Shown: one piece after another, positions 18,185-26,823 of the stretch
Layout: every line of letters begins with the position of its first letter
Position numbering within the stretch: the stretch's first letter is position 1
Assembly (NCBI RefSeq): GCF_000959445.1
Contig: NZ_CP009631.1
Span: forward strand, 2,170,001 to 2,234,000
From: Burkholderia vietnamiensis LMG 10929
GTDB lineage: Bacteria > Pseudomonadota > Gammaproteobacteria > Burkholderiales > Burkholderiaceae
Direction of reading: 5' to 3'
DNA length: 64,000 bases
The notes under the pieces: model-generated
Told to the model about the DNA's origin: nothing
What the model saw: the letters and a program-made list of their open reading frames with translations, nothing else
Database searches by the model: none
Translations under genes and position numbers: made by a program

Positions 18185-18937
18185 TTACTGACTTCGTTTG
18201 TATGTTGTGTAGTCGCGCATGAATTTCTGCAATTGTTGGGGTTTCATGTTTGCCCGGAATTGCGATTTCTGCTCCGGGGTCATGTAGTCAATTGCAAAAA
18301 CGGCGGGGTCCATTTGCTTTTGCGCTTGTGCTTTATACGCGGGCCATTTCTCAGCAGGGAGTCCCGAATTCTGGAATTGCCCTTGAATGTATTGGTTCAT
18401 ATCCGTTACTGCGGCCATTTTTTGCAGCACTTGATAGTTAGCACCCTTGTTAAGAGCGAGGTTGGGCGAACCTGCGACCGCTTGGTTAAGCCGCGCATCC
18501 GATGGACTACCGGCCGCACTCATTGAGCCCATACCAAGCTGAGCCGTGTATTTCTTGTACAGGTCCGTATCCTGAACTTTCTTCGGATCGATTCCAATTG
18601 ATGACGCAAGACCCGGTGCAATCTGAGTAACCGACGATTGGAAGTTCTGAATACGACTAGCAAGCGGACCGGTGTTAATGTCCTGCAACGAGTGCAGGGC
18701 ACCAACGATAGGTTGGATAGTTTGCTGATAGCTACCGGCCGCAGCCGTATCCGCTGCGTATTGCTTACCCGCCGCTGAACCTGCTGCCGATGCAGCCGCG
18801 GCCGCGCCCGGGGTTTGCGTACCCATTGGAACCGCGAGCTTGGGCGGTTCCTTGTACGTGATAAGGCTTTGCGTCGGTGCTTGTTGTGGAGGTGCCGATT
18901 GTGGGGCCTGTTGTCCACCACCTAGAGAGTTGTCGAT
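18185..18937 (-). pseudogene. 3' fragment of a phage ejection-protein gene, cut by the IS
   Basis: The frame is open from the IS boundary at 18937 to the stop at 18185, giving 250 residues without a native start. The first residues (IDNSLGGGQQAPQ, then a Pro/Gln stretch and ITYKEPPKLAVPMGTQTPG) are clearly internal. The rest is Ala- and Gln-rich and helical, like an internal virion protein, and its stop is 9 bases from the SLT gene. It is not the continuation of the nozzle gene on the other side of the IS. An internal ATG at 18826 could still be used. Confidence 0.75.
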
Positions 18938-19005
18938 TGACCTGCCCCCTGCAAACAGGGCCAGCCGGAGTCTAGTAAAGTTCGTTTTCGGAGAAGAAGA
19001 CGAAC

Positions 19006-19269
19006 ATGAAGAAGCGCTTTACGGAACAGCAAATCATCGGGTTTCTGAAGGAAGCCGAGGCCGGTATGCCGGTCAAGGAACTGTGCAGGAAGCACGGGTT
19101 CAGTGATGCGTCGTTCTACACTTGGCGTGCGAAGTTCGGCGGCATGGAGGTCTCGGAAGCGCGCCGGCTCAAGGACCTCGAGGTGGAGAATGCCCGGCTG
19201 AAGAAGCTGCTGGCCGAAGCAATGCTCGATATGGAAGCGTTGAAGGTCGTCGTCAAGGGAAAGCCCTGA
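19006..19269 (+). CDS. IS407-like OrfA
   Basis: 87 residues. Helix-turn-helix of the transposase-8 type (MKKRFTEQQIIGFLKEAEAG, VKELCRKHGFSDASFYTWRAKFGG) followed by a leucine-rich coiled coil (LKDLEVENARLKKLLAEAMLD). It recognises the IS ends and is fused to OrfB by a -1 frameshift near its 3' end (the AAGGGAAAG region). Confidence 0.95.
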   Translation: MKKRFTEQQIIGFLKEAEAGMPVKELCRKHGFSDASFYTWRAKFGGMEVSEARRLKDLEVENARLKKLLAEAMLDMEALKVVVKGKP

Positions 19270-20126
19270 GCCCGCAAGCCAAACGCGAAGCAGTATCGGC
19301 GATTCGGGGGAAGGTCAACATCTCCGAGCGCCGCGCCTGCCGGCTTGTCGGGCTTTCTCGCAGCGTGCTGCATTACGACGCGAAGCCAGACCACGAGAAT
19401 GAGGTGCTAGCGGCGCGTCTGGTGGAGTTGGCACACGAACGTCGTCGATTCGGCTACCGCCGATTGCACGCCCTAGTAGAACGCGAAGGCACGCACGCCA
19501 ATCACAAGCGCATCTATCGCCTGTACCGTGAGGCAGGGCTGGCTGTGCGGCGCCGTCGCAAGCGCCACGGCGTAATGATTGAGCGCGAGCAACTGGCATT
19601 GCCGGGCGCCCCCAACGAGGTGTGGTCAATCGATTTCGTGATGGATGCGCTTTCCAACGGCCGGCGCGTGAAGTGCCTGACCGTCGTCGACGACTTCACG
19701 AAAGAGGCTGTCGACATCGTTGTCGACCATGGCATCTCAGGTTTGTATGTCGCTCGGGCATTGGACCGCGCAGCTCGCTTCCGTGGCTATCCCAAGGCGG
19801 TGCGAACAGACCAGGGCCCCGAATTTACGAGCCGCGCGCTTGACCAGTGGGCGTATGCGAACGGCGTCGCTCTGAAGTTGATTCAGGCGGGCAAGCCAAC
19901 GCAGAATGCGTACATCGAATCGTTCAACGGCAAGTTCCGCGACGAATGCCTTAACGAGCACTGGTTCACGACGCTCGCGCATGCTCGGGCAGTCATCGCG
20001 GCATGGCGTCAGGACTACAACGAGCAAAGGCCGCACAGCGCACTGAACTACCTTGCGCCGTCAGAGTTTGCGGCGAAACATCGGGCAACCGCGGATACTC
20101 CTGCCGCTTTCCAGGAGTTGGTTTAA
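19266..20126 (+). CDS. IS407-like OrfB, DDE transposase
   Basis: 286 residues in the -1 frame relative to OrfA, overlapping its stop. There is no conventional start codon at the overlap (CTG), consistent with production as an OrfAB fusion. An HTH_21-type region (YRRLHALVEREG) precedes the integrase core, with acidic residues in VWSIDFVMDAL, AVRTDQGPEFTS and NAYIESFNGKFRDECLNE. The frame is complete, so the element may be active. Confidence 0.93.
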   Translation: MSPQAKREAVSAIRGKVNISERRACRLVGLSRSVLHYDAKPDHENEVLAARLVELAHERRRFGYRRLHALVEREGTHANHKRIYRLYREAGLAVRRRRKRHGVMIEREQLALPGAPNEVWSIDFVMDALSNGRRVKCLTVVDDFTKEAVDIVVDHGISGLYVARALDRAARFRGYPKAVRTDQGPEFTSRALDQWAYANGVALKLIQAGKPTQNAYIESFNGKFRDECLNEHWFTTLAHARAVIAAWRQDYNEQRPHSALNYLAPSEFAAKHRATADTPAAFQELV

Positions 20127-20173
20127 AGGGACTTTGCTAGAAGCCCATTGGCCCTATTGATGGGGGCAGGTCA

Positions 20174-20444
20174 TAATGTCGGTAAAGATTGATCCGCCGG
20201 TGTAGAGCAGCTTGTTAGCAGATCCAATTGCGCAACGTGGAGTACCTTTGTTATCTCGCCACGTGAGTAGGGCGCGTGCAGGCTCTGGTAATGGTTGAGA
20301 GGTAAACCGTTGCCAGCCTCCAATAGGACGGAGGCAACCGTTATACCAACGCAACATTTCAGCCCGTCGCCAACGCCCCTTAGATTCGTACTCACTGCCG
20401 TTTGCATATACGCCCGGAGGGAGTGCGACGGGGAATAGAGCCAT
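20174..20444 (-). pseudogene. 5' fragment of a tail nozzle-type gene, truncated by the IS
   Basis: Starts MALFPVALPPGVYANGSEYESKG and gives 90 phage-encoded residues before the frame enters the IS and stops at 20154 (last residues MTCPHQ are IS-encoded). The RWRRAEMLRWYNGCLRPIGGWQRF segment is typical of the start of large podoviral tail (nozzle/tubular B-type) proteins of several hundred residues, so at least 80% is missing. Without it, tails are not expected to assemble. Confidence 0.8.
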
Positions 20445-20455
20445 AAAACGTTACC

Positions 20456-20680
20456 TCATTCTTTCTTCTCTGTTAGTGCTTTGCCTGCAATGCCAAGTGA
20501 TGCGCACGCTAAGAATTCACACCATGCGCGAACGTCGGCCCCAAAATCAAAAGGCTGGCCTTTGATTAGTGCGAATCCTGTTAGGGCGAGCAAATGAACA
20601 AAAACGACAACCCACATAAAGCGAACTATGCAAGGGCTTTTATTGTCGCGTTCCGTAAGTAGGATGCGAATAAAGTGCAC
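20456..20680 (-). CDS. Putative holin
   Basis: 74 residues with two hydrophobic segments (about 20-38, FMWVVVFVHLLALTGFALI, and 52-68, CEFLACASLGIAGKAL) and a short charged tail KALTEKKE. Size, charged end and position beside the XhlA-like gene are as expected for a small phage holin, but no family signature was recognised. Confidence 0.5.
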   Translation of the reverse strand: MHFIRILLTERDNKSPCIVRFMWVVVFVHLLALTGFALIKGQPFDFGADVRAWCEFLACASLGIAGKALTEKKE

Positions 20681-20689
20681 ACCAATCCC

Positions 20690-20992
20690 TCAACCGTGAC
20701 CGGCCAGAAAACCAGCGAGCCCAACCAGCAGAGAGATAACGGCACATAACGCGGCTACCTTTCCCGGAATCGAGTTTCTGGCTTCGGTAAGTTGCTTAAA
20801 GAATTGGGTTTGTACAGTGTCGCGTAGATTCGCAACGTCGTCGCGCGTTGCTACTTGTGACATTAGCTCCCGGAGCTTAATAACCGCTTCCTCGTTTCTA
20901 TCCAGACGACGACCCATTGTCGTGATGGCATCGTCGTGTCCGTCAACGCGAGTTTTTAGCGCGGCTATATCAATTGCAGGTTGTAATGACAT
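20690..20992 (-). CDS. XhlA-like membrane-anchored coiled-coil protein, possible lysis accessory
   Basis: 100 residues. A charged coiled coil (about 8-70) precedes one C-terminal transmembrane segment (VAALCAVISLLVGLAGFLAG), the layout of XhlA-type haemolysin/holin-associated proteins. It ends 9 bases before the putative holin start, and the two are probably one lysis module. No endolysin gene is next to them. Confidence 0.55.
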   Translation of the reverse strand: MSLQPAIDIAALKTRVDGHDDAITTMGRRLDRNEEAVIKLRELMSQVATRDDVANLRDTVQTQFFKQLTEARNSIPGKVAALCAVISLLVGLAGFLAGHG

Positions 20993-21008
20993 GCTGCTAT
21001 CTCGTTTG

Positions 21009-21458
21009 TTACTGGTTGTCAGGTCTCTGTGGAACCGTGATATTCATGGGGAAGCCCGGTTGAGTCGTTATATCGCGTAGCGCTTGGCGGTATGCCTTCC
21101 ATGCATCGGCGCGGGCTTGTACATCCGGAGGTGCATCGGACGGCGCGTTAGCCAGCCCATCAGTTGCCGCAAGTTCCATGTCCCGAAACTGTCGAATGTA
21201 GTCGGCGCGGATCAGCGATTCATTAGCAATAAAGAATTGCTTAACTGAATTATTGAATGCCTTAGCTGATTCACTCGGCGGTTGTTCAACGGGAACAGAA
21301 TTCCATATTCCTATTTCGGGATCGCCAGTGCGGTTGCCTTTACTATCTGTACGTGAAAAACAACGATAGTCGACACCGGGAATGAGTGTAGGGAACATGC
21401 GCTGTAAGCACAGCATCATGTGATCCTGAGTAAACAGGGTTGAATATTCCATTGCCAT
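21009..21458 (-). CDS. Putative tail fiber assembly chaperone
   Basis: 149 residues, located directly after the tail fiber gene with a 13-base gap. The C-terminal half (DAPPDVQARADAWKAYRQALRDITTQPGFPMNITVPQRP) matches the XkdW/tail-fiber-chaperone pattern, where W-K-x-Y-R-Q-x-L is followed by an aromatic-proline end. The N-terminal part is variable. Function is inferred from this pattern and position. Confidence 0.65.
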   Translation of the reverse strand: MAMEYSTLFTQDHMMLCLQRMFPTLIPGVDYRCFSRTDSKGNRTGDPEIGIWNSVPVEQPPSESAKAFNNSVKQFFIANESLIRADYIRQFRDMELAATDGLANAPSDAPPDVQARADAWKAYRQALRDITTQPGFPMNITVPQRPDNQ

Positions 21459-21471
21459 GATTGCTTAATCC

Positions 21472-22443
21472 TTACTGGTTGCGTAGCCAGATTGAGCGCT
21501 GCCAAATAGCGGTAATCGAGCTGGTGGAGGCATTGACGCGCAGACCGTTGGAAACCCACGGGCTACCCATGTCAATCTGGCCGTGAATGTTGGAGTTGAC
21601 ACTCCCAACGTAGTCCCATTCAATTTGACCGCTCGCATACACACATTGAGCACCCGCGCTTGCCTTGTTATTCAGTGCCGTGAACAGGTCGCCGTATGGC
21701 ATGCCCGGCCCTACAACGTTACCGTTTGTTTGCAGTTGCGCTGATCCGGCATTTACGTTGTTATATTGATACGTTTGACCGTCGTCAGTGACTTGCCACG
21801 GGACCGCGTTATATGCGCTATTGATAACTTCAAGACCCCCGTTGTCACGGGCGCGAAGATAGACGCTCGATGCACCGACGCCTGCACGTTGGTTCTGTAG
21901 TCCAAAATCGGCTTGCCAACCAGCTTTACTAAGAGTCAGGCGGCCTGACATGATATCGCCCGTTTTCTGCACCTTATTAGCAGAGAGCCAGTTGTTTAGT
22001 GCGCCGCCCCAAAGAGGGCCGCTAAGGTTTCCATCGTTTTGGAAAACGGCAGAACCGATGTTTAGCGGACCCGTCGGAATAGTCACTACGCCAGTATCAG
22101 AAATTCGCATGGTATACGCTGTATTAGCACCATTGACGAATCCAATGTCTTTTACATTTGGGTCTGCGTTTGTTTGAATGCGCGGGTTGTAGGCCGTGCC
22201 GTTTCCCGTGCCCCCAATCACAATACCGGAGTATTGAGTGGTTGAAGTGACGGCAAGCGGTTGTGCGGTAGTTTGCGCAATGGTAACGGGACCGGTAAAA
22301 GTGCCGCCGGATTTCGGCATGTTCAACGCTGCATTAGCGTCGATCTTATCCAAGTCGGAGTTAAGCAGTGTGCCCCATGTATCGGGATCTCCGCCCACTT
22401 CGGGTTTGGTAAGGTTTAGGAATGGGGTAAAAGTATCTGCCAC
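21472..22443 (-). CDS. Tail fiber/receptor-binding protein
   Basis: 323 residues. The N-terminus (TPFLNLTKPEVGGDPDTWGTLLNSDLDKIDANA) is the head-attachment motif common in short tail fibers. A Gly/Thr-rich beta region with repeated elements (FTGPVTIAQ, IPTGPLNIGSAVFQNDG) and a C-terminal tip follow. It should bind the host surface. The order fiber-chaperone supports this. Confidence 0.75.
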   Translation of the reverse strand: MADTFTPFLNLTKPEVGGDPDTWGTLLNSDLDKIDANAALNMPKSGGTFTGPVTIAQTTAQPLAVTSTTQYSGIVIGGTGNGTAYNPRIQTNADPNVKDIGFVNGANTAYTMRISDTGVVTIPTGPLNIGSAVFQNDGNLSGPLWGGALNNWLSANKVQKTGDIMSGRLTLSKAGWQADFGLQNQRAGVGASSVYLRARDNGGLEVINSAYNAVPWQVTDDGQTYQYNNVNAGSAQLQTNGNVVGPGMPYGDLFTALNNKASAGAQCVYASGQIEWDYVGSVNSNIHGQIDMGSPWVSNGLRVNASTSSITAIWQRSIWLRNQ

Positions 22444-22454
22444 CGTATCACCTC

Positions 22455-23204
22455 TTATTTATGTACAGGGGTCCAAATGTCAGGACCAATCGTTTGAGTG
22501 ATCCAATCGGGATCTAGTGGGGGAGGCGTGTTTTCCCAAAGCAGACGACCGCTCGATTCGGAATCAGAATTCCAGTCCGCGTGTTCTTTGCCGAAAACGC
22601 GAATGCTTGGAATGCGGATACTGGCCACTATCCAATCGGAATATTCAACGGCGTTAGCTGTGATCTTTCCTCTACTTGTGCTGTAGTTGAATAGAAACTC
22701 ATACATGACTCCCGCTGCCGTCCGCATACCCGATGCTTGACTAGTTGAGGACCAAGCTGAGGTAGTGTCCCCGTCGAGGACGAGCGCACCGCCAAGATGG
22801 GAGACCCATGTTCCAGAGTCGCGGACAACACCCGACGGGCGTAGAGAACCAATTGCCGTGTCTGCTGAACTCCACGCGCTAACAGTGGTTCCGGCCTTTG
22901 CCGTTTGACCGTCTATGATCGAAGCCCACGCGCCGTTGCTAGCCGTGAGCGCTACAACGATCGCATGCCCGGAGATAACGTCCGTGCTTGTCCAGTTGCT
23001 AGAGAGGTCGCCCGATTGCATGGCGCTATCCGCCGACGTGGAGGACCAACGCCACGTTTCTACTGGCATCTGCACGGTTGGCCTGCGCGAGGCCGTTAGA
23101 GAGCTTGTAGAGCCCCACGCAGACCCTAGTGTCCCTGCCTGCACCGTGTTTACACCGTATGGCCCCCGGCTGTAGAGAAAGCCCCCGTAACCAAAGTTAG
23201 CCAT
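22455..23204 (-). CDS. Virion structural protein with tryptophan-spaced beta repeats
   Basis: 249 residues. Tryptophans at 30, 71, 111 and 151 are followed by Ser/Thr (SAWGST, SNWTST, SAWSSA, SAWSST), and a second set at 53, 93 and 133 lies between them. This gives a repeat of about 40 residues made of 18- and 22-residue halves. It sits among tail genes, between the Gp80-like protein and the tail fiber. No family recognised. A structural or receptor-contact role is inferred. Confidence 0.55.
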   Translation of the reverse strand: MANFGYGGFLYSRGPYGVNTVQAGTLGSAWGSTSSLTASRRPTVQMPVETWRWSSTSADSAMQSGDLSSNWTSTDVISGHAIVVALTASNGAWASIIDGQTAKAGTTVSAWSSADTAIGSLRPSGVVRDSGTWVSHLGGALVLDGDTTSAWSSTSQASGMRTAAGVMYEFLFNYSTSRGKITANAVEYSDWIVASIRIPSIRVFGKEHADWNSDSESSGRLLWENTPPPLDPDWITQTIGPDIWTPVHK

Positions 23205-23214
23205 ACGTCACCCC

Positions 23215-23610
23215 TTACGACTGGTTAATCGTATAGTTAGCGGCCGGGAATGCGAACACGTCGCCAGTGCCGATAATCTTCGATACTTGGAGCGGGCCCG
23301 CATCAATCAGCGTTCCCCCGGTGAGGGAGTCGTAAATTCCGGCCCCCATAATCGTCCCCCAGTTCGCCGTCGCGGTCGGGAACGTAACCAGAGCGCTATT
23401 ATTCGCAGTTGCCGGGCCAGAACCCGTAACAGTCCACGTGATCGGCTGTCGCGCATAGGCACCGCCCGAAACCTCAACGCCACCAGCGCCAGCGGGCATA
23501 GTCGGAGTCGTCGTAAACAGAGCAACGTATACCGTCGTCGGCATCGTATAAGCCTGAACACCCAAAAAGTGTTTCAGAATGGCTTGCTCAATAGTTGCTG
23601 AAAGAGCCAT
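23215..23610 (-). CDS. Phage tail protein, Gp80-like
   Basis: 131 residues resembling a widespread small phage structural family. The start is an ILKHFLGVQAYTMPTTVYVALFTTTP-type strand with sugar-binding-like VYVALFT, then EVSGGAYARQPI, TFPTATANWGT and a beta-rich end. It is 10 bases upstream of the Trp-repeat gene. The precise place in the particle is unknown. Confidence 0.6.
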   Translation of the reverse strand: MALSATIEQAILKHFLGVQAYTMPTTVYVALFTTTPTMPAGAGGVEVSGGAYARQPITWTVTGSGPATANNSALVTFPTATANWGTIMGAGIYDSLTGGTLIDAGPLQVSKIIGTGDVFAFPAANYTINQS

Positions 23611-23625
23611 GATTAGATTCCTTTA

Positions 23626-24285
23626 TTAGCGGTAGCGTTGACGCGTCCGCATCTTCATTGTTGAACCACTGAATTGCGCGCGGCCATCAGCAGCATTGAG
23701 ATTTTCTGCCAGTTGCTCATACTGAGATTTCCAAACCATAATGCGCTCGTCGTCTTTCAGATACGGAGCGCTATGAATAAGAGCCCCGTATAGGTAGACA
23801 TTTGGATTAAGGCGCAGCAACCAGTTAGATTGATTGTCCACGCTGAGCGCTGGAACTTTCGAGTAGTAGACCATCTGAACCGTGTAATCTCTGCCCGTAG
23901 GCGGGGCCGGTAGCAGCTCCATTGTTTCCCCGGCCAACGCGTAATAGCGCGGCGGTCCAACTCGCTGAGTCGTTCGCAAGTCATCCATCTGCGTTTGTGT
24001 AACGAGTTCGATACGAGCCGGGGGAGGGAGGTCTAATACCCGGAAGTTCTGCATCGACAGGTAATCGCGCGGGACCGGTAGAAAGTATTGCCCCCATTGG
24101 TCCGCTTGCGATCCGTCGATTAGGGCTTGACTGCGTGTAATGGCGGGAAGGATTCGAAAACGGTCGTCTGCATCTACTGCTGCCTCAGCGAGCCGGATAA
24201 AGTCAGGGATTTGTGCGGTTAGATCGCGACGATTCAGAAAGTCAGCAATAGACGCACATAGTCCATCGTATGTATCTATCGCCAT
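23626..24285 (-). CDS. Head-tail adaptor protein (SU10 adaptor type)
   Basis: 219 residues. Helical N-terminus (TYDGLCASIADFLNRRDLTAQIPDFIRLAEAAVD), then a beta region including PPRYYALAGETMELLPAPPTG, and a C-terminal YLKDDERIMVWKSQYEQLAENLN helix. This is the recognisable plan of podoviral adaptor proteins that bind the portal and connect it to the nozzle. It lies 2 bases after the 103-residue gene and downstream of portal and capsid. Confidence 0.75.
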   Translation of the reverse strand: MAIDTYDGLCASIADFLNRRDLTAQIPDFIRLAEAAVDADDRFRILPAITRSQALIDGSQADQWGQYFLPVPRDYLSMQNFRVLDLPPPARIELVTQTQMDDLRTTQRVGPPRYYALAGETMELLPAPPTGRDYTVQMVYYSKVPALSVDNQSNWLLRLNPNVYLYGALIHSAPYLKDDERIMVWKSQYEQLAENLNAADGRAQFSGSTMKMRTRQRYR

Positions 24286-24287
24286 GA

Positions 24288-24599
24288 TTAGACCTTGCCG
24301 GGACGCGTGCGAAAGTAGACGTTTTCCGGATCGTTAAGCCACTTCTTTAGCGCGCTTGGGTCGTCGGCAATGCCTTTCGCTTTCAGGTCTTGATAGATGA
24401 CAAGCGGAATGGATGCTACCTTTGTAAAATCGCCCCAACGCGTGCGTTCGTCTATCGAGTTGAAGCGCTGTTTATTACGCTCTAGAACCGGGTCATGATT
24501 CTGGCGATTTTCAATCGTCGCCGTATCCGTGTGTTCGTCGTAATGCCAATACCGCTCAATACCGAATTCCGGCACTGACTCAAAATGCTTTACAATCAT
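24288..24599 (-). CDS. Hypothetical phage protein
   Basis: 103 residues, starting MIVKHFESVPEFGIERYWHYDEHTDTATIENRQ. Charged and rich in aromatic residues, with no membrane segment. Its position between the capsid and the adaptor gene, tightly linked to the latter, suggests a small head-completion or structural role. No family recognised. Confidence 0.65.
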   Translation of the reverse strand: MIVKHFESVPEFGIERYWHYDEHTDTATIENRQNHDPVLERNKQRFNSIDERTRWGDFTKVASIPLVIYQDLKAKGIADDPSALKKWLNDPENVYFRTRPGKV

Positions 24600-24620
24600 G
24601 ATTGATTTGCCTCAGATACG

Positions 24621-24646
24621 ACAAAGGGGGCCGAAGCCCCCTTTGT
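24621..24646 (-). terminator. Hairpin with UUCG loop after the capsid gene
   Basis: Perfect 11-bp stem (24621-24631 with 24636-24646). On the minus strand the loop reads C-TTCG-G, the very stable UUCG tetraloop. There is only a short T run. It lies 23 bases after the capsid stop and probably gives partial termination or a stable 3' end, so capsid mRNA exceeds downstream mRNA. Confidence 0.7.
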
Positions 24647-24669
24647 GTTAGATGCCACTACCGGGAGAG

Positions 24670-25656
24670 TTACGAGGTAGCGAGGTCAGCAATAGCGCCG
24701 TGTGCCATCGGGTTTTGAACCTTGAGGCCGTATTCCACGACGAGTTGACGCTTTTCACTGTCGCCCGTCTTTGCCAGTTGATTCATTTGAAAGTTACGCA
24801 GGTACGCAACTGCCGCGTATTCCACGTCAACACCAAGTGCGACGCCCTGACGCTGGAAGCGGTTCGGGACGACTGCAACCCTGCCGAAGTCCGACACGTA
24901 CACGTCAGCAGCACCGATGATTTCGGCTTGTGCGCCAGCTTCAACGTCGAGGAAGCGCGTAGCGATACCCGAGAAGCCGGAGATAGCCTGCTTGTTATGT
25001 GCGCCAACCATCACCATATCGGCCTTACCACCGTTCAGCCACATCTTTTGGAGCATGTCCTTAAGCATGGATTCGTCAATGGGGCGTGCCGTGCCATCGG
25101 TCGGAGCGCCATTCACGTACCCGGTTGGAAGTCCGCTGTCTGCCGAAATACCACCCGAATACGTGCCAGCCGTACCGCCCGTGCCACGGTTCGAGTTAGC
25201 GTCGAGAATGAACGATTCGAAACCTGCGGTCTTGCGCGCCGTAGTATCCGAACCCGGAGTAGCTGCATGGTTACCCGTCAGGATGCTTTCCATATCGCGT
25301 TTCAGTTCCGAGCCGCGCTTAGCCAGTTGGTAAGCGAGTTCCGACTTACGGCCAGCCTTATCAACGCTTTCCAGAGAGCCCGACACCTGCACAACCTTCG
25401 TGCTGATTTGCGTGTAGTTGCCGATACGGCTCGTCGGAGTACTCGTATCCGCGCCAGCATCAGCACCCTCAAGCGCTGCGTTATTCGGGTTGGGCGCAGT
25501 GAGGGCGTCTGCTTGCCATTCGAAATACGTATTGGTTGCTGTCGTCTTGCCGATGTTCGATTGGAACGGCGTATCCACCGGGCTAATGTTTACGATAACG
25601 TCGGCGAGGTTTTCACGAATGCCGCGAGCGTCGTAAGTGTTAAAAGATTGAGCCAT
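24670..25656 (-). CDS. Major capsid protein (SU10/DUF5309 type)
   Basis: 328 residues. The start AQSFNTYDARGIRENLADVIVNISPVDTPFQSNIGK, TYFEWQADAL, and the segment KSELAYQLAKRGSELKRDMESIL are typical of the HK97-fold SU10-type capsid family. DMVMVGAHNKQAIS and VSDFGRVAVVPNRF follow in the usual order. It forms the head shell. It is preceded by the scaffold gene and followed by a stable hairpin. Confidence 0.88.
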   Translation of the reverse strand: MAQSFNTYDARGIRENLADVIVNISPVDTPFQSNIGKTTATNTYFEWQADALTAPNPNNAALEGADAGADTSTPTSRIGNYTQISTKVVQVSGSLESVDKAGRKSELAYQLAKRGSELKRDMESILTGNHAATPGSDTTARKTAGFESFILDANSNRGTGGTAGTYSGGISADSGLPTGYVNGAPTDGTARPIDESMLKDMLQKMWLNGGKADMVMVGAHNKQAISGFSGIATRFLDVEAGAQAEIIGAADVYVSDFGRVAVVPNRFQRQGVALGVDVEYAAVAYLRNFQMNQLAKTGDSEKRQLVVEYGLKVQNPMAHGAIADLATS

Positions 25657-25674
25657 GATATTACCTAATGATCT

Positions 25675-26745
25675 TTAGAGAAGTTTTTCAAACAAGCGCG
25701 CGGCGTCGTCCACCTTGCCGGTCTTGCGTAACTGTTTGCGCGCGTCCGTCACTTCCGAACGTTTCGAGTTAGGAGCGGTGGCGGCGGTACCCGGGCGGAC
25801 AACTTTTGTAGACGCTGGTTTATTCGGAACAGGCTTACCCTTTCCGGCTAGTCGGTCGTACATCATTGCCTTATGGGCTAATACAAAGATGCGATGGTCG
25901 GTAGTCGAGTTAATCTCGTCGTCCGAATAACCAAGCGTGTTCGCGTATTCGCGGATAGCTTGCTTACCGGCCTGTGCTTTACCCTTATCTTTCCATTCGG
26001 GGAAAGCTGCACTGAGCCTTTCGGATTCTTCGGCCATACGCGCAGCCAGCCTGCGTTGCATATCGGCTTGTTGACGTTGTGTCAGTGCCTGATATTCATT
26101 TGCGATTTGAAACATGCGATCTTTGTGGTCTTGCCACTGCGCGCGCTGAACCAACCACGTTTGCGGGTCCGTAGCCTGTAGCTCGTCCCACTGCGCTTGT
26201 GTAGGTTCCTGCGGCGTCATCTGCTGATATAGCTCCGCAATCTGCGCGAGCCCTTGCCGGTACTGTTCGCGTTCAGATTGCGCCGCTTGTGCTTCATTGC
26301 CTAACGTCTTTCGATCTTCGGCAAGTGCTTGGAGCTTTCGCGTGTAATCACTTTGGCGCGTATAGCCTTTCTTTAGCTCAGCGAGCGTTACCGGAACTTC
26401 CTTATCGCCGTCGCGGATTGAGAAAGTGGTATCGTCGCTAACCAAATCATGGTTATCGCTTTCCTCAGTGTTCGACTCGTCGCCACCTTCCGATTCATCC
26501 GGCTGACCGTCGTCAGTATCGGAGTCTTCGTCGTGTTCAGATTCGTCTAGATGCTCAGTTTCTTCCCCACTTTCATTAGGGTCCGTTTCCGGGTGTCCTT
26601 CGCGGGATTCAACATTGCTTTTTTCTTCTTTGTGAGGCGTGTTGGTATTGCCGATCTGTAGATCGTCAGTCAACAGCGCTTCAATTGCGTTTTTGGCTGA
26701 ATCAACACCAGTTCCGGAGCCCGGAGTATTGGCTTGCGTTGTCAT
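25675..26745 (-). CDS. Phage scaffold protein
   Basis: 356 residues. The N-terminal third (about 40-105) is extremely acidic, rich in Glu, Asp and Ser. A long helical, Gln-rich coiled coil (about 135-250) and a basic C-terminus (SKRSEVTDARKQLRKTGKVDDAARLF) follow. This charge layout and the position directly before the capsid gene are characteristic of podoviral scaffolds, which guide capsid assembly through a basic tail. Confidence 0.82.
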   Translation of the reverse strand: MTTQANTPGSGTGVDSAKNAIEALLTDDLQIGNTNTPHKEEKSNVESREGHPETDPNESGEETEHLDESEHDEDSDTDDGQPDESEGGDESNTEESDNHDLVSDDTTFSIRDGDKEVPVTLAELKKGYTRQSDYTRKLQALAEDRKTLGNEAQAAQSEREQYRQGLAQIAELYQQMTPQEPTQAQWDELQATDPQTWLVQRAQWQDHKDRMFQIANEYQALTQRQQADMQRRLAARMAEESERLSAAFPEWKDKGKAQAGKQAIREYANTLGYSDDEINSTTDHRIFVLAHKAMMYDRLAGKGKPVPNKPASTKVVRPGTAATAPNSKRSEVTDARKQLRKTGKVDDAARLFEKLL

Positions 26746-26823
26746 TTGCCTTTTCCTTAATAAAATTGGAGCGATAGGGGGGGCGGCGGATGTGTTACCG
26801 TCGTAGTTACAGAGTTGGCCGAA

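Larger units (their letters stand above)
18938..20173 (+). mobile_element. IS407-like insertion sequence (IS3 family)
   Basis: 1,236 bases, the length known for IS407/IS407A. The terminal inverted repeats start TGACCTGCCCCC at both ends and stay similar for about 45 bases. It encodes OrfA and OrfB overlapping in the -1 frame. Four-base flanks differ (CGAT at 18934-18937 and TAAT at 20174-20177), whereas this group normally makes a 4-base duplication. The two flanking gene pieces also belong to different genes. Both facts point to an adjacent deletion after insertion. Confidence 0.95.

Noticed and set aside
18520..18921. 133-codon minus-strand frame overlapping the ejection-protein fragment
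   Set aside because: Arg/Ser-rich shadow in another frame; the true frame continues to the IS boundary.
20174..24285. Diversity-generating retroelement, as in the related Bordetella podovirus BPP-1
   Set aside because: No reverse transcriptase gene and no template/variable repeat pair was visible near the tail fiber.
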